This document shows, piece after piece, positions 42,655-49,645 of a stretch of DNA of 64,000 nt. Below the pieces are notes generated by a model. It ran no database searches, was not told the DNA's origin, and saw only the letters and a program-made list of their open reading frames with translations. How positions within the stretch are numbered: the first letter of the stretch is position 1; each line of letters opens with the position of its first letter. Origin of the DNA: CAMLFJ01 sp040902305 (GTDB lineage Bacteria > Methylomirabilota > Methylomirabilia > Rokubacteriales > CSP1-6); contig JBBDXN010000134.1 in assembly GCA_040902305.1 (NCBI GenBank), positions 1 to 64,000 on the forward strand, read 5' to 3'. The position numbers were made by a program, and so were the translations under genes.

Positions 42655-44370
42655 CTACGCGGTCGCCCGCGCGAGCGGGCCGCGCAGGAGCCGTCCGGGG
42701 TGCGCGCCGGTGTGCTTGCCGTCACGCAGCAGGATCTCGCCGTTGACCACGGTGGCCGCGATGCCGCGGGTGCGCTGGATCAGCCGCTTGGCCCCCGCGG
42801 GCAGGTCCCGCACCACCTCGGGCAGCTCGGCCGCGATGGTGTCGGGATCGAAGACCACGAAGTCGGCGGCCATGCCCTCACGGATCAGGCCGCGGTCGGT
42901 GAAGCCCCAGTAGCTGGCGGGCACGAACGACAGCATGCGCACCGCCTGCTCGAGCGTGAGCGCCTGCTTGGCGCGCACCCAGTGGCTCAAGAGATAGGTC
43001 TGGAGCGAGCTGTCCATGAGCTGGGAGACGTGGGCGCCCGAGTCGGAGAAGGTCACCACCGCCTGCGGGTGCTTGATCAGCTCGAGCGCCAGCTCCTGGT
43101 TCTCGTTGGCGATCGGGTGGAAGAAGAAGCGGTCCATGTCCTTCTCGAGCGCCAGATCGATCATGGCCTCGACCGGGTCGACGCCCCGCTCGCGGGCGAT
43201 CTCGGCCACCGAGCGGTGCGGCGGATCCACCGAGTCCAGCACGAAGATCCAGTCGTACGCGGCCTGGCGGGCCTCGGTACCGAGGGCCTTGCGGCTGTCC
43301 CGCTCGCGCGAGGCCTCGACCAGCTTCCGGCGCAGCTCGGGGTCGCGCAGCCGCGTCTGCTGCTCGCCGAGCGGCAGGGCGCGCAGCTCCTTCCACACCG
43401 GCAGGCGATCGAACGGCATCTGGGTCTTGAACGAGAGCACGAGCGACAGCGCGCGGCTGTGGACCTGGGCGAACATCCGCCCGCCCGCCCGGTTGGTCTC
43501 CTCGATCAGCCGCACGTAGTGGCGCCACATGTCGGGCGCGTCCTTGCGGGTGAAGAGGCCGAAGGTGATCGGCCGGCCGGACTCGACGGCCAGCGCCTTG
43601 AGCCGCTTGTGGTAGTCGGGCAGGTCCGGGTGGTCCACCTTGCGGTCCACGCCCTCGCCCGCCAGCTCGAAGATGCCCGCGTTGAGCTCGCCCATCACGC
43701 CGACCAGGCGGCGCACCTCGTCCCAGCTCGCCATGCGGCTCGCCACCGGGCGGGAGTCGGGCGTCTCGTGGCTGGGCGACCGGGAGGTCGTGAAGCCGAT
43801 CGCGCCGGCCATCAGCGCGTTGCGCAGCTCGCCCTCCATCGCGGCCAGGTCGTCCTCGCTCGCCGCTCCATCGAACGCGCGCTCGCCCATCACGTAGGTG
43901 CGCAGGGCGGAGTGGCCGATGTAGCCCGAGTAGTTGATGCCCTTGGGCAGCGAGTCGAGCGTGTCGAGGAACTCGGGGAAGGTGGTCCAGCGCCAGTCGA
44001 TGCCGGCTTCCATGGCCTCGGCCGCGATGTCCTCGGCGCGCTGCAGGTTGCGGATGACCAGGTGCCGGTCTTCCTTGGCGCAGGGGGCGAGGGTGAAGCC
44101 GCAGTTGCCCATGACGACGCTGGTGATCCCGTGCCAGCAGGAGGACGTCCCGAGCGGATCCCAGAAGATCTGGGCGTCCATGTGGGTGTGCCCGTCCACG
44201 AATCCCGGCGCGACGACCCGGCCCTCCGCGTCGATGACTTCTCGAGCGCTTTCGCGAAGGCGACCGATGGCAGAGATCCGGCCGTTGGTCACTCCAACAT
44301 CCGCGCGAAATCGCGGCAGGCCGGATCCGTCCACCACCCATCCGTTCTTGATCAGCAGGTCATAGGCCAT
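42655..44370 (-). CDS. D-aminoacylase family amidohydrolase (paralogue)
   Basis: A protein of 571 residues of the same family as the gene at 4796-6496. The metal site HxH is in GFVDGHTHMDAQIFWDP, followed by VVMGNCGFTLAPC. The later catalytic region VVTFSDSGAHVSQLMD is present. Its role is hydrolysis of N-acyl-D-amino acids or related amides. It is the first gene of the minus-strand operon with SDR, phosphatase, UGSC and hypothetical genes. A 75-base gap separates it from the MerR gene's stop. Confidence 0.85.
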   Translation of the reverse strand: MAYDLLIKNGWVVDGSGLPRFRADVGVTNGRISAIGRLRESAREVIDAEGRVVAPGFVDGHTHMDAQIFWDPLGTSSCWHGITSVVMGNCGFTLAPCAKEDRHLVIRNLQRAEDIAAEAMEAGIDWRWTTFPEFLDTLDSLPKGINYSGYIGHSALRTYVMGERAFDGAASEDDLAAMEGELRNALMAGAIGFTTSRSPSHETPDSRPVASRMASWDEVRRLVGVMGELNAGIFELAGEGVDRKVDHPDLPDYHKRLKALAVESGRPITFGLFTRKDAPDMWRHYVRLIEETNRAGGRMFAQVHSRALSLVLSFKTQMPFDRLPVWKELRALPLGEQQTRLRDPELRRKLVEASRERDSRKALGTEARQAAYDWIFVLDSVDPPHRSVAEIARERGVDPVEAMIDLALEKDMDRFFFHPIANENQELALELIKHPQAVVTFSDSGAHVSQLMDSSLQTYLLSHWVRAKQALTLEQAVRMLSFVPASYWGFTDRGLIREGMAADFVVFDPDTIAAELPEVVRDLPAGAKRLIQRTRGIAATVVNGEILLRDGKHTGAHPGRLLRGPLARATA

Positions 44371-44445
44371 CGCGCTGGCTCCTCTCCGCCCCGCCGGGGG
44401 TCCTTCTGAGAAACGGCCCCATGGTACTCCACCAGTCCCCCCCGC

Positions 44446-44901
44446 TCAACGATCCAGGCGGGCGACCGAGACCCCGGCCGGGCCGCCTCCACCGTCCCGG
44501 TACAGCGCGTCGATGAGCGGACAGTGGGAGGCCTTGCCCGACGCGCAGCGCGCGACCGTGTCTCGGAGGACGCGCTCCATCTCTCTCAAGCTGGCGATCT
44601 TGGCCCGCACGTCCTCGAGATGCGTCGCGGCAAGGCCGCGAGCCTCGGCGCAGGGGCGCTTGCGGTGGTCGGCCAGGGCCAGCAGGGCTCGTACCTCGTG
44701 GATGGAGAAACCCAGCGCCCGGGCTCGCCGGACGAAGGCGAGCCGTTTCAGGTGGTCTGTCCCGTAGAGACGGTAACCGCCGCCACTTCGCGCGGGTGTC
44801 GGCAGGAGCCCGGCCCGCTCGTAGTACCGGATCGTCTCGACGTTGCAGCCGGTGCGCTTGGAAAGGACCCCGATGGCGAAGCGGACTGCAATAGCCGGCA
44901 T
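44446..44901 (-). CDS. merR: MerR, mercury-responsive transcriptional regulator
   Basis: A MerR-family activator of 151 residues. The winged helix is FAIGVLSKRTGCNVETIRYYER (about 8-29), followed by a long dimerisation helix. The Hg(II)-binding cysteines of MerR (C82, C117, C126 in Tn501) have counterparts at C84 (KRPCAEARGL), C119 (VARCASG) and C127 (SHCPLIDAL). The ATG at 44901 is chosen; a longer reading runs antisense over merB. It diverges from the lyase gene across a 69-base interval with a typical MerR promoter, so it should respond to Hg(II) released by that lyase. Confidence 0.9.
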   Translation of the reverse strand: MPAIAVRFAIGVLSKRTGCNVETIRYYERAGLLPTPARSGGGYRLYGTDHLKRLAFVRRARALGFSIHEVRALLALADHRKRPCAEARGLAATHLEDVRAKIASLREMERVLRDTVARCASGKASHCPLIDALYRDGGGGPAGVSVARLDR

Positions 44902-44933
44902 GGCGGTCTCCTCCGGTCGGCTGAAAATATGTG

Positions 44934-44964
44934 TTGAGTCTGTAGCCGCTACAGACTTTATCAT
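44934..44964 (+). promoter_or_regulatory. MerR-type promoter and operator
   Basis: The -35 TTGAGT (44934-44939) and -10 TATCAT (44959-44964) are separated by 19 bases, the over-long spacer of MerR-activated promoters. Between them lies a perfect 19-base palindrome GTCTGTAGCCGCTACAGAC (44938-44956). The -10 ends six bases before the lyase ATG, so transcription would begin at or next to the start codon and the mRNA would be leaderless or nearly so. Confidence 0.85.
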
Positions 44965-44970
44965 CCCCCC

Positions 44971-45633
44971 ATGGCGACCCTGCACATCCTGACCGCCGAC
45001 GAGCTCACCGCTCTCGACCTGGAAGGCCGGTGGAGGACGCGACGGGTCGCTCGGGAGCTCAGGATGTCTCGGCGGATTCTGCGGATGTTCCTGGATCGCG
45101 GCGGCCCGATCCCGGTTCAAGACATCGTCTCGGCCTCCGAGGATTCCGCTGGGTCCGTTCATCAGACGTTGACCGCGCTGGACGACGACGATCTGATCCT
45201 CATTCGTGATGGCCAGATAGACGTCGCGTACCCGTTCTCCGCTTCCCCGACGCCGTTCGTCGTCCGTCTGGCCGAGGGCCGGGAGCGGTACGCCTGCTGC
45301 GCGATGGACGCACTCGGCATCGCGCCGATGGTCGGCCAGCGCATCGAGATCCGATCCCGCTGTCATCACTGCGGCGAGCCCCTGCAGTTCCCGGTCGATC
45401 CGCAGGGCCCGGGGCCCAGGGCGGAAGGCATCATGCTCTGGATCGGCAAGCAACCGGAAGAGAGATGCCGAGTCGCCGATACGTATTGAACGACCATCAA
45501 TTTCTTCCGGTCGGAAGAACATCTGAGGGCATGGCGGGAGGCGAACCCGACGGTCGAAGGAGCCGGGACCACGGTGGCAGAGGGCTTCAAGCTCGGTGAC
45601 CGCATCTTCGGGGGGCTTCTCACAGGAGAGTAA
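44971..45633 (+). CDS. merB: Organomercurial lyase (MerB-like) selenoprotein, Sec173
   Basis: A protein of 220 residues when UGA at codon 173 (45487-45489) is read as selenocysteine. An N-terminal helix-turn-helix-like domain (about 35-75) precedes the lyase fold. The catalytic C96 and D99 of classical MerB match C110 and D113 (YACCAMDALGI), and U173 (ADTY-U-TTINFF) lies exactly 63 residues after C110, the same spacing as C96 to C159. After U173 the frame continues for 47 residues (FKLGDRIFGG ending) to TAA at 45631. A hairpin at 45502-45519 fits a bSECIS. The enzyme should cleave C-Hg bonds, though another organometal is possible. The family may match the SaoL-type lyases (recollection). Confidence 0.9.
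45502..45519 (+). promoter_or_regulatory. bSECIS-like hairpin of merB
   Basis: UUCUUCC (45502-45508), loop GGUC (45509-45512) and GGAAGAA (45513-45519) form a perfect 7-pair stem. The loop begins 19 bases after the UGA and its first two bases are G, meeting the known bacterial SECIS rules. Confidence 0.85.
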
Positions 45634-45635
45634 GG

Positions 45636-45875
45636 ATGGCGGATCGTCGAATCACGGTCTACTGGTCCTCGACCTGACAGTCCTGCCACGCGGCGAAGGA
45701 GTTCCTTTCGTCTCGGGGAGTGCCGTTCACGGCGAAGAACGTGGCGGAGGACGCGACCGCCCGTGAGGAGCTGATCGGCAAGACCGGCCGGATGGCGGTG
45801 CCGGTGATCACGGTGGACGATGTGGTGATCGTCGGGTTCGACCGGGGTCGGCTGCAGCGGCTCCTCGGGCCATGA
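45636..45875 (+). CDS. Glutaredoxin-like selenoprotein with UxxC active site (Sec14)
   Basis: A small thioredoxin-fold protein of 79 residues. From the ATG at 45636 the sequence opens MADRRITVYWSST-U-QSC. UGA at 45675-45677 is codon 14 and is followed by QSC, giving the redox motif U14-Q-S-C17. The cis-proline is P56 in MAVPVITV, and the end is VGFDRGRLQRLLGP as in NrdH/Grx-like proteins. The frame closes at TGA 45873-45875. It starts two bases after merB and overlaps the zinc-ribbon gene (ATGA). It may reduce or resolve the Hg-bound lyase or carry Hg(II). I recall a family called Uxx-star that looks alike. Confidence 0.88.
45689..45715 (+). promoter_or_regulatory. bSECIS-like hairpin of the glutaredoxin-like gene
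   Basis: The stem pairs C689-G690, G692-G695 and A696-G699 with C704-U707, C709-C712 and C714-G715. U708 is bulged and one C-U mismatch is present. The apical loop is AGUU at 45700-45703. The loop begins 22 bases after the UGA and its second base is G, as known bSECIS elements require. Confidence 0.75.
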
Positions 45876-46162
45876 CCGTCGCCGCGGTTCGCTGCCCCGA
45901 CTGTGGCGCGCCGATCACCCTGGCCGCAGGCCTCGAGTCAGGCGCCTTGCTCGACTGCCCGAACTGCGCGGGGCATGCGGTTCGGGTTCGGGAAGAGGAC
46001 GGCCGCTGGTCCGCCACCCTGGCTTACCGAGTGAGCTGCCCGACCTGCGATGAAGTCATGGCCCTTGCCGAGGATGCCAAGCCGGGGGATACGGTCTCGT
46101 GCTGTGGCCGCCGCTACCGACTCACGTTCGAGTACGGCGCGTTCGCCGCCGAGGAAGCGTAG
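45872..46162 (+). CDS. Double zinc-ribbon protein (LysW/MJ0042-like)
   Basis: A protein of 96 residues made of two four-cysteine units. The first uses C8, C11, C29 and C32 (RCPDCGAP, DCPNCAGH), the second C56, C59, C77 and C78 (SCPTCDEV, SCCGRRY). Each resembles a LysW-like zinc ribbon. It is the last gene of the cassette, overlapping the glutaredoxin-like gene by four bases. It may bind released Hg(II) as a sink or carrier, but this is inference from position and cysteine content. Confidence 0.8.
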   Translation: MTVAAVRCPDCGAPITLAAGLESGALLDCPNCAGHAVRVREEDGRWSATLAYRVSCPTCDEVMALAEDAKPGDTVSCCGRRYRLTFEYGAFAAEEA

Positions 46163-46244
46163 GAGCGAGCTCCAACCAGCCTCGTGGACGCCAACCCGGC
46201 CTCCTGATACCCTACCTGCCGGCCACCAGACGGGGGGAGGGCAC

Positions 46245-47261
46245 ATGGATCTGGGTGTTTTCGACCATCTCGACCGCCGGGACATGCCGGTGACCGACTT
46301 CTACGAGCACCGGCTGCGGCTGCTCGAGAAGTACGACGCGGCGGGCTTCTACTCCTATCACCTGGCCGAGCACCACGCGACCCCGCTCGGGCTGGCCCCG
46401 GTGCCCGGGATCTTTCTGGCCGCGGCCACCCAGCGCACCCGCCGCATCCGCCTCGGGCCCTGCGTGTACTGCCTGCCGCTCTACAACCCACTCCGGCTGA
46501 TCGAGGAAGTCTGCATGCTCGATCACCTCTCGCGGGGCCGCTTCGACTTCGGGGTGGGCCGCGGCATCGTGCCCTACGAGATGGCCTTCTTCGACCTGCA
46601 TCACCTGGAGACCGAGGAGATCTACCGGGAGACGCTCGAGGTCGTCCTGCAGGGGTTGACCAGCGACGTGCTCGACCACCGCGGGCCGAAGTACACCTTC
46701 CGGAAGGTCCCGATGATCCTGAAGCCGCTCCAGACGCCGCACCCGCCGCTCTGGTACGGGCTCGGGCACGCGGCCGGCGCGGAGTGGGCCGCCACCAACC
46801 GGGCCAACGTGATCACCAACCTGGGGGCCGAGATGTCGGCGCCGCTCTTCGTGCGCTACCGCGAGGTGTGGCAGCGCAAGCACGGGGATGCGGCGACGCC
46901 GAAGCTCGGCATGGGCCGTCACGTGGTGGTGGCCCCCACCGAGGACGCGGCCCTGGCGCTCGGCCGCGCCAACTACGCCGTCTGGTACGGGAACCTCACC
47001 AAGCTCTGGCGTGACTTCGGCGCGATCCCGTTCCGGTTCGCGCCCGACTTCGACGAGGCGCGGCGCCGCGGGGTCGCCATCGCGGGCACGCCGGCCCAGG
47101 TGCGCGCGGAGTTCGAGCGGCAGGTGGCGGCGAGTGGCTGCAGCTACATGACCTGCCGGCTGATGTTCGGCGAGATGACCGAGGCGGAGGCGGCGGCCAA
47201 CGTGGACCTGTTCGTCGCCCAGGTCATGCCGCACGTCACCGCGCTGACGGTGCCGGCGTGA
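46245..47261 (+). CDS. LLM-class flavin-dependent oxidoreductase
   Basis: A luciferase-like monooxygenase of 338 residues. The TIM-barrel phrases are present: YSYHLAEHHATPLGLAPVPG near the start, RIRLGPCVYCLPLYNPLRLI, then DHLSRGRFDFGVGRGIVPYE. Such enzymes use FMN or F420 to oxidise small organics. The ATG at 46245 follows GGGGGGAGGG. An 82-base gap from the mer-type cassette and a fresh ribosome site suggest it is a separate unit, co-transcribed with the SDR that starts 4 bases after its stop. Confidence 0.87.
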   Translation: MDLGVFDHLDRRDMPVTDFYEHRLRLLEKYDAAGFYSYHLAEHHATPLGLAPVPGIFLAAATQRTRRIRLGPCVYCLPLYNPLRLIEEVCMLDHLSRGRFDFGVGRGIVPYEMAFFDLHHLETEEIYRETLEVVLQGLTSDVLDHRGPKYTFRKVPMILKPLQTPHPPLWYGLGHAAGAEWAATNRANVITNLGAEMSAPLFVRYREVWQRKHGDAATPKLGMGRHVVVAPTEDAALALGRANYAVWYGNLTKLWRDFGAIPFRFAPDFDEARRRGVAIAGTPAQVRAEFERQVAASGCSYMTCRLMFGEMTEAEAAANVDLFVAQVMPHVTALTVPA

Positions 47262-47265
47262 CGCC

Positions 47266-48033
47266 ATGAGACTCCAGGGGCGCACCGCGTTCGTCACCGG
47301 GGCCAGCCGCAATATCGGACGCGCCATCGCCCTGGCCTTCGCGGCGGAGGGCGCGGATCTCATCCTGAACACCCGGGCCAACCGCGACGAGCTGGAAGCG
47401 GTGGCCGAGGAGTGCCGCAAGCGCGGGGTTCGGGTTGCGGCGGTGCTCGGAGACATCGGCGATCCCGACGCCGTCGAGGCCATGGTCAAGAACGGCCTCG
47501 CGGTGTTTGGGGTCATCGACGTGCTCGTGTGCAACGCGGCGATCCGGCCGCACAAGCCGGTCACCGAGACGTCACTCGAGGACTGGCACCGGGTGTTCGC
47601 AGTGAATCTCCACTCCGCTTTCTACCTGGCCCGCGCGGTGGTGCCGGGCATGAAGGAGCGCGGGCGGGGGAGCATCATCGCGCTCGGCGGGCAGTCGAGC
47701 CTCACCGGACGGCCGGGCACCGCCGCGGTCACCGCGGCCAAGACCGGCCTGCTCGGCCTCGTGCGGGCGCTGGCCGCCGAGCTGGGCCCCGCGGGCGTCC
47801 GGGTCAACATGGTGGTGCCGGGCATCATCGACACCGAGCGCCGCTACGCCGAGTGGTACCCTGAGTTCCGCCAGACGCCGCCGGGGGGGCCGGAGCAGCT
47901 CAAGCGCATCCCGCTCGGCCGGCTGGGCCGCCCGGAGGATATCGCCGAGGCGTGCCTGTTCCTGGCCTCCGACGCCTCCGCCTATGTCACCGGCGACACG
48001 ATCCGGGTCATGGGCGGGAGCATCATTGGTTGA
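47266..48033 (+). CDS. Short-chain dehydrogenase/reductase
   Basis: A protein of 255 residues, a classical SDR. The cofactor motif is VTGASRNIGRAIALAF, with Asn at the usual second Gly-neighbour. VCNAAIRPH stands for NNAG, and Ser is in LGGQSSLTGRP. The position of the usual YxxxK reads GTAAVTAAKTGLLGL, with Val or Ala where tyrosine is expected; the lysine is kept. It may therefore be a non-classical or inactive member. Typical C-terminal VVPGIIDTERRY and DTIRVMGGSIIG follow. Confidence 0.82.
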   Translation: MRLQGRTAFVTGASRNIGRAIALAFAAEGADLILNTRANRDELEAVAEECRKRGVRVAAVLGDIGDPDAVEAMVKNGLAVFGVIDVLVCNAAIRPHKPVTETSLEDWHRVFAVNLHSAFYLARAVVPGMKERGRGSIIALGGQSSLTGRPGTAAVTAAKTGLLGLVRALAAELGPAGVRVNMVVPGIIDTERRYAEWYPEFRQTPPGGPEQLKRIPLGRLGRPEDIAEACLFLASDASAYVTGDTIRVMGGSIIG

Positions 48034-48052
48034 ACCGAGAGAGGAGAACAAC

Positions 48053-48388
48053 GTGGCCGCACAGGCGATGGTGCTCGAGTTCGGGATGGGCGTCGACGTC
48101 CACGGAGAAGAAGGGACCAAGGCGGCCTGCCGGGCGGTGTCGGACGCGATCCGGCACTCGAGCTTGCCACTCTTCACCGAGGTCCGCGCCAAGGGTGGGC
48201 GCATGCTGGTGGACGTCACGGTCGGCGTCCCCGATCCCGGCAAGGTAGACGTGGAGCGCGTGAAGAAGGAGCTGCCCCACGGCGAGGTGACGGTCCGTCC
48301 CGTCGCGGGCGGGCTGCGCGTGCCCGGCTTCGACACCATCATCGCGTGCGCGGCCATCACGGTCAGCGTGGAATACCCCGGGCGATGA
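48053..48388 (+). CDS. Lin0512-family small protein
   Basis: A protein of 111 residues with GMGVDVHGEEGTKAACRAVS near the N-terminus, then VDVTVGVPDPGKVDVERV, matching the Lin0512 family of unknown function. The GTG at 48053 has AGAGAGGAG upstream. It is 19 bases after the SDR gene and precedes a VOC protein gene, so the plus-strand run from 46245 is probably one operon. No catalytic residues are obvious. Confidence 0.8.
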   Translation: MAAQAMVLEFGMGVDVHGEEGTKAACRAVSDAIRHSSLPLFTEVRAKGGRMLVDVTVGVPDPGKVDVERVKKELPHGEVTVRPVAGGLRVPGFDTIIACAAITVSVEYPGR

Positions 48389-48428
48389 GCGCCCGGGAAC
48401 CGGGCGCATCCCCGCTGGAGGTCACGCC

Positions 48429-48914
48429 ATGAGCGGCATCGGGCTCAAGCGGCTGCAGCACCTCGTGCTCTGGGTGTCCGACGTGGACCGCAGCGTGCGC
48501 TTCTACTGCGACGTCCTCGGTTTCGAGGTGAAGTCGCGCTACCCGAACGCGGCGTTTCTCCGAATCGCGGGCAGCTCCGAGGACCATCACCTGGGGCTGT
48601 TCGCCCAGCCCGGTGTCCACGGGCCCGACGAGGGCGCGGTGCGCATGTACCACTCGGCGTGGGAAGTGGGCGAGCTGACCGACCTGGTGCGCGCGCGGCG
48701 GCGCCTGATCGAGGCGCGCTCGCTGGTGGGCTCCTCGGACCACGGGGTGAGCCTGTCGCTCTACGCGAAGGATCCCGACGGCCTCGAGTTCGAGGTGTTC
48801 TGGACGGTGCCCGGCGGCCGCCCGGTGGGCACCCGCGCGCTCGACCTGGAAGGCGAGCTGGCCCGGCGCGGCATCCCGATGCCCCAGGAGATCGACGTCG
48901 CCCCGTCCACATGA
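48429..48914 (+). CDS. VOC family protein (glyoxalase/extradiol dioxygenase-like)
   Basis: A protein of 161 residues with the vicinal-oxygen-chelate fold. The first metal His is in RLQHLVLWVSDVDRSVRFYC, a later one in MYHSAWEVG, and the acid in DPDGLEFEVFW. Its reaction could be isomerisation or ring cleavage; substrate unknown. A GGAGG site precedes the ATG. Its stop overlaps the ATG of the cyclase remnant (ATGA). Confidence 0.85.
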   Translation: MSGIGLKRLQHLVLWVSDVDRSVRFYCDVLGFEVKSRYPNAAFLRIAGSSEDHHLGLFAQPGVHGPDEGAVRMYHSAWEVGELTDLVRARRRLIEARSLVGSSDHGVSLSLYAKDPDGLEFEVFWTVPGGRPVGTRALDLEGELARRGIPMPQEIDVAPST

Positions 48915-49610
48915 CGTGTAGCGGTTGCGGCTTCGAGGCGCCCGCCGACTTCGCGTTCTGCCCCAGGTGCGGCGCGCGGCTCGCCGCCGCTCCGGCGCCG
49001 TCGCCTCCGCCCGCCCCGCCCGCCGCCCCCGAGGGCGATCGCCGGCCGGTCACCGTGCTCTTCGCGGACCTGGCCGGATTCACCGCGCTCAGTGAAGGGC
49101 TCGATCCCGAGGACGTGCGCGCGATCCAGAACGATCTCTTCCACGAGATGTCCGCGTCGATCGACCGCTACGGCCGGCCTCGACCTGGCCAAGAAGATCG
49201 GCGACCTCGGCTTCCAGTCGCGCCTTTACGCGAACCTCGCGGTCGCCTACTGCGCGCTGACCAACCGCTGCGACGAGCAGGGGGTCGGCGCGGCGCACGC
49301 CGCCATCGATCTCGACCGGCGCCTCGGGCAGCTCGATCACCTGGCGGTGCCGCTCATCGTGCTCGGCCAGATCTACCAGTGCCACGGCGATCCGACCCGG
49401 GCGATCGCGCACTACCAGGAAGCGCTCGCGCTCGCCGAGGAGGCCGACGAGCCCCAGCTCCTGTTCCCCTGCTACGATGGCCTCGCCACGGTTTACCTGG
49501 ACCTGGGCGACGAGGGTCGCGCGGAGGAGTTCCTGCAGAAAGCCCAGGAGGTCTGCGAGCGGGCCGGGCTCGAGCCCGACGCCCTCGTGGTGCTGCCGTT
49601 CCTGGATTGA
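48911..49610 (+). pseudogene. Zinc-ribbon adenylate cyclase/TPR protein, internally deleted
   Basis: The first 90 codons read a zinc ribbon (CSGCGFEAPADFAFCPRCG; C3, C6, C17, C20) and the start of a class III cyclase (RRPVTVLFADLAGFTALSEG) up to about 49175. The reading then shifts frame into the C-terminal tail of the same kind of protein, with TPR repeats (LYANLAVAYCALTNRCDEQG, DEGRAEEFLQKAQEV) ending at 49610. Intact relatives carry a full cyclase, an AAA ATPase and many TPRs over 1000 residues, so most of the gene is missing. It is almost certainly inactive. Confidence 0.8.
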
Positions 49611-49645
49611 CCTGGTCACGACGCGAACAGAGAGGAATACGTCTC

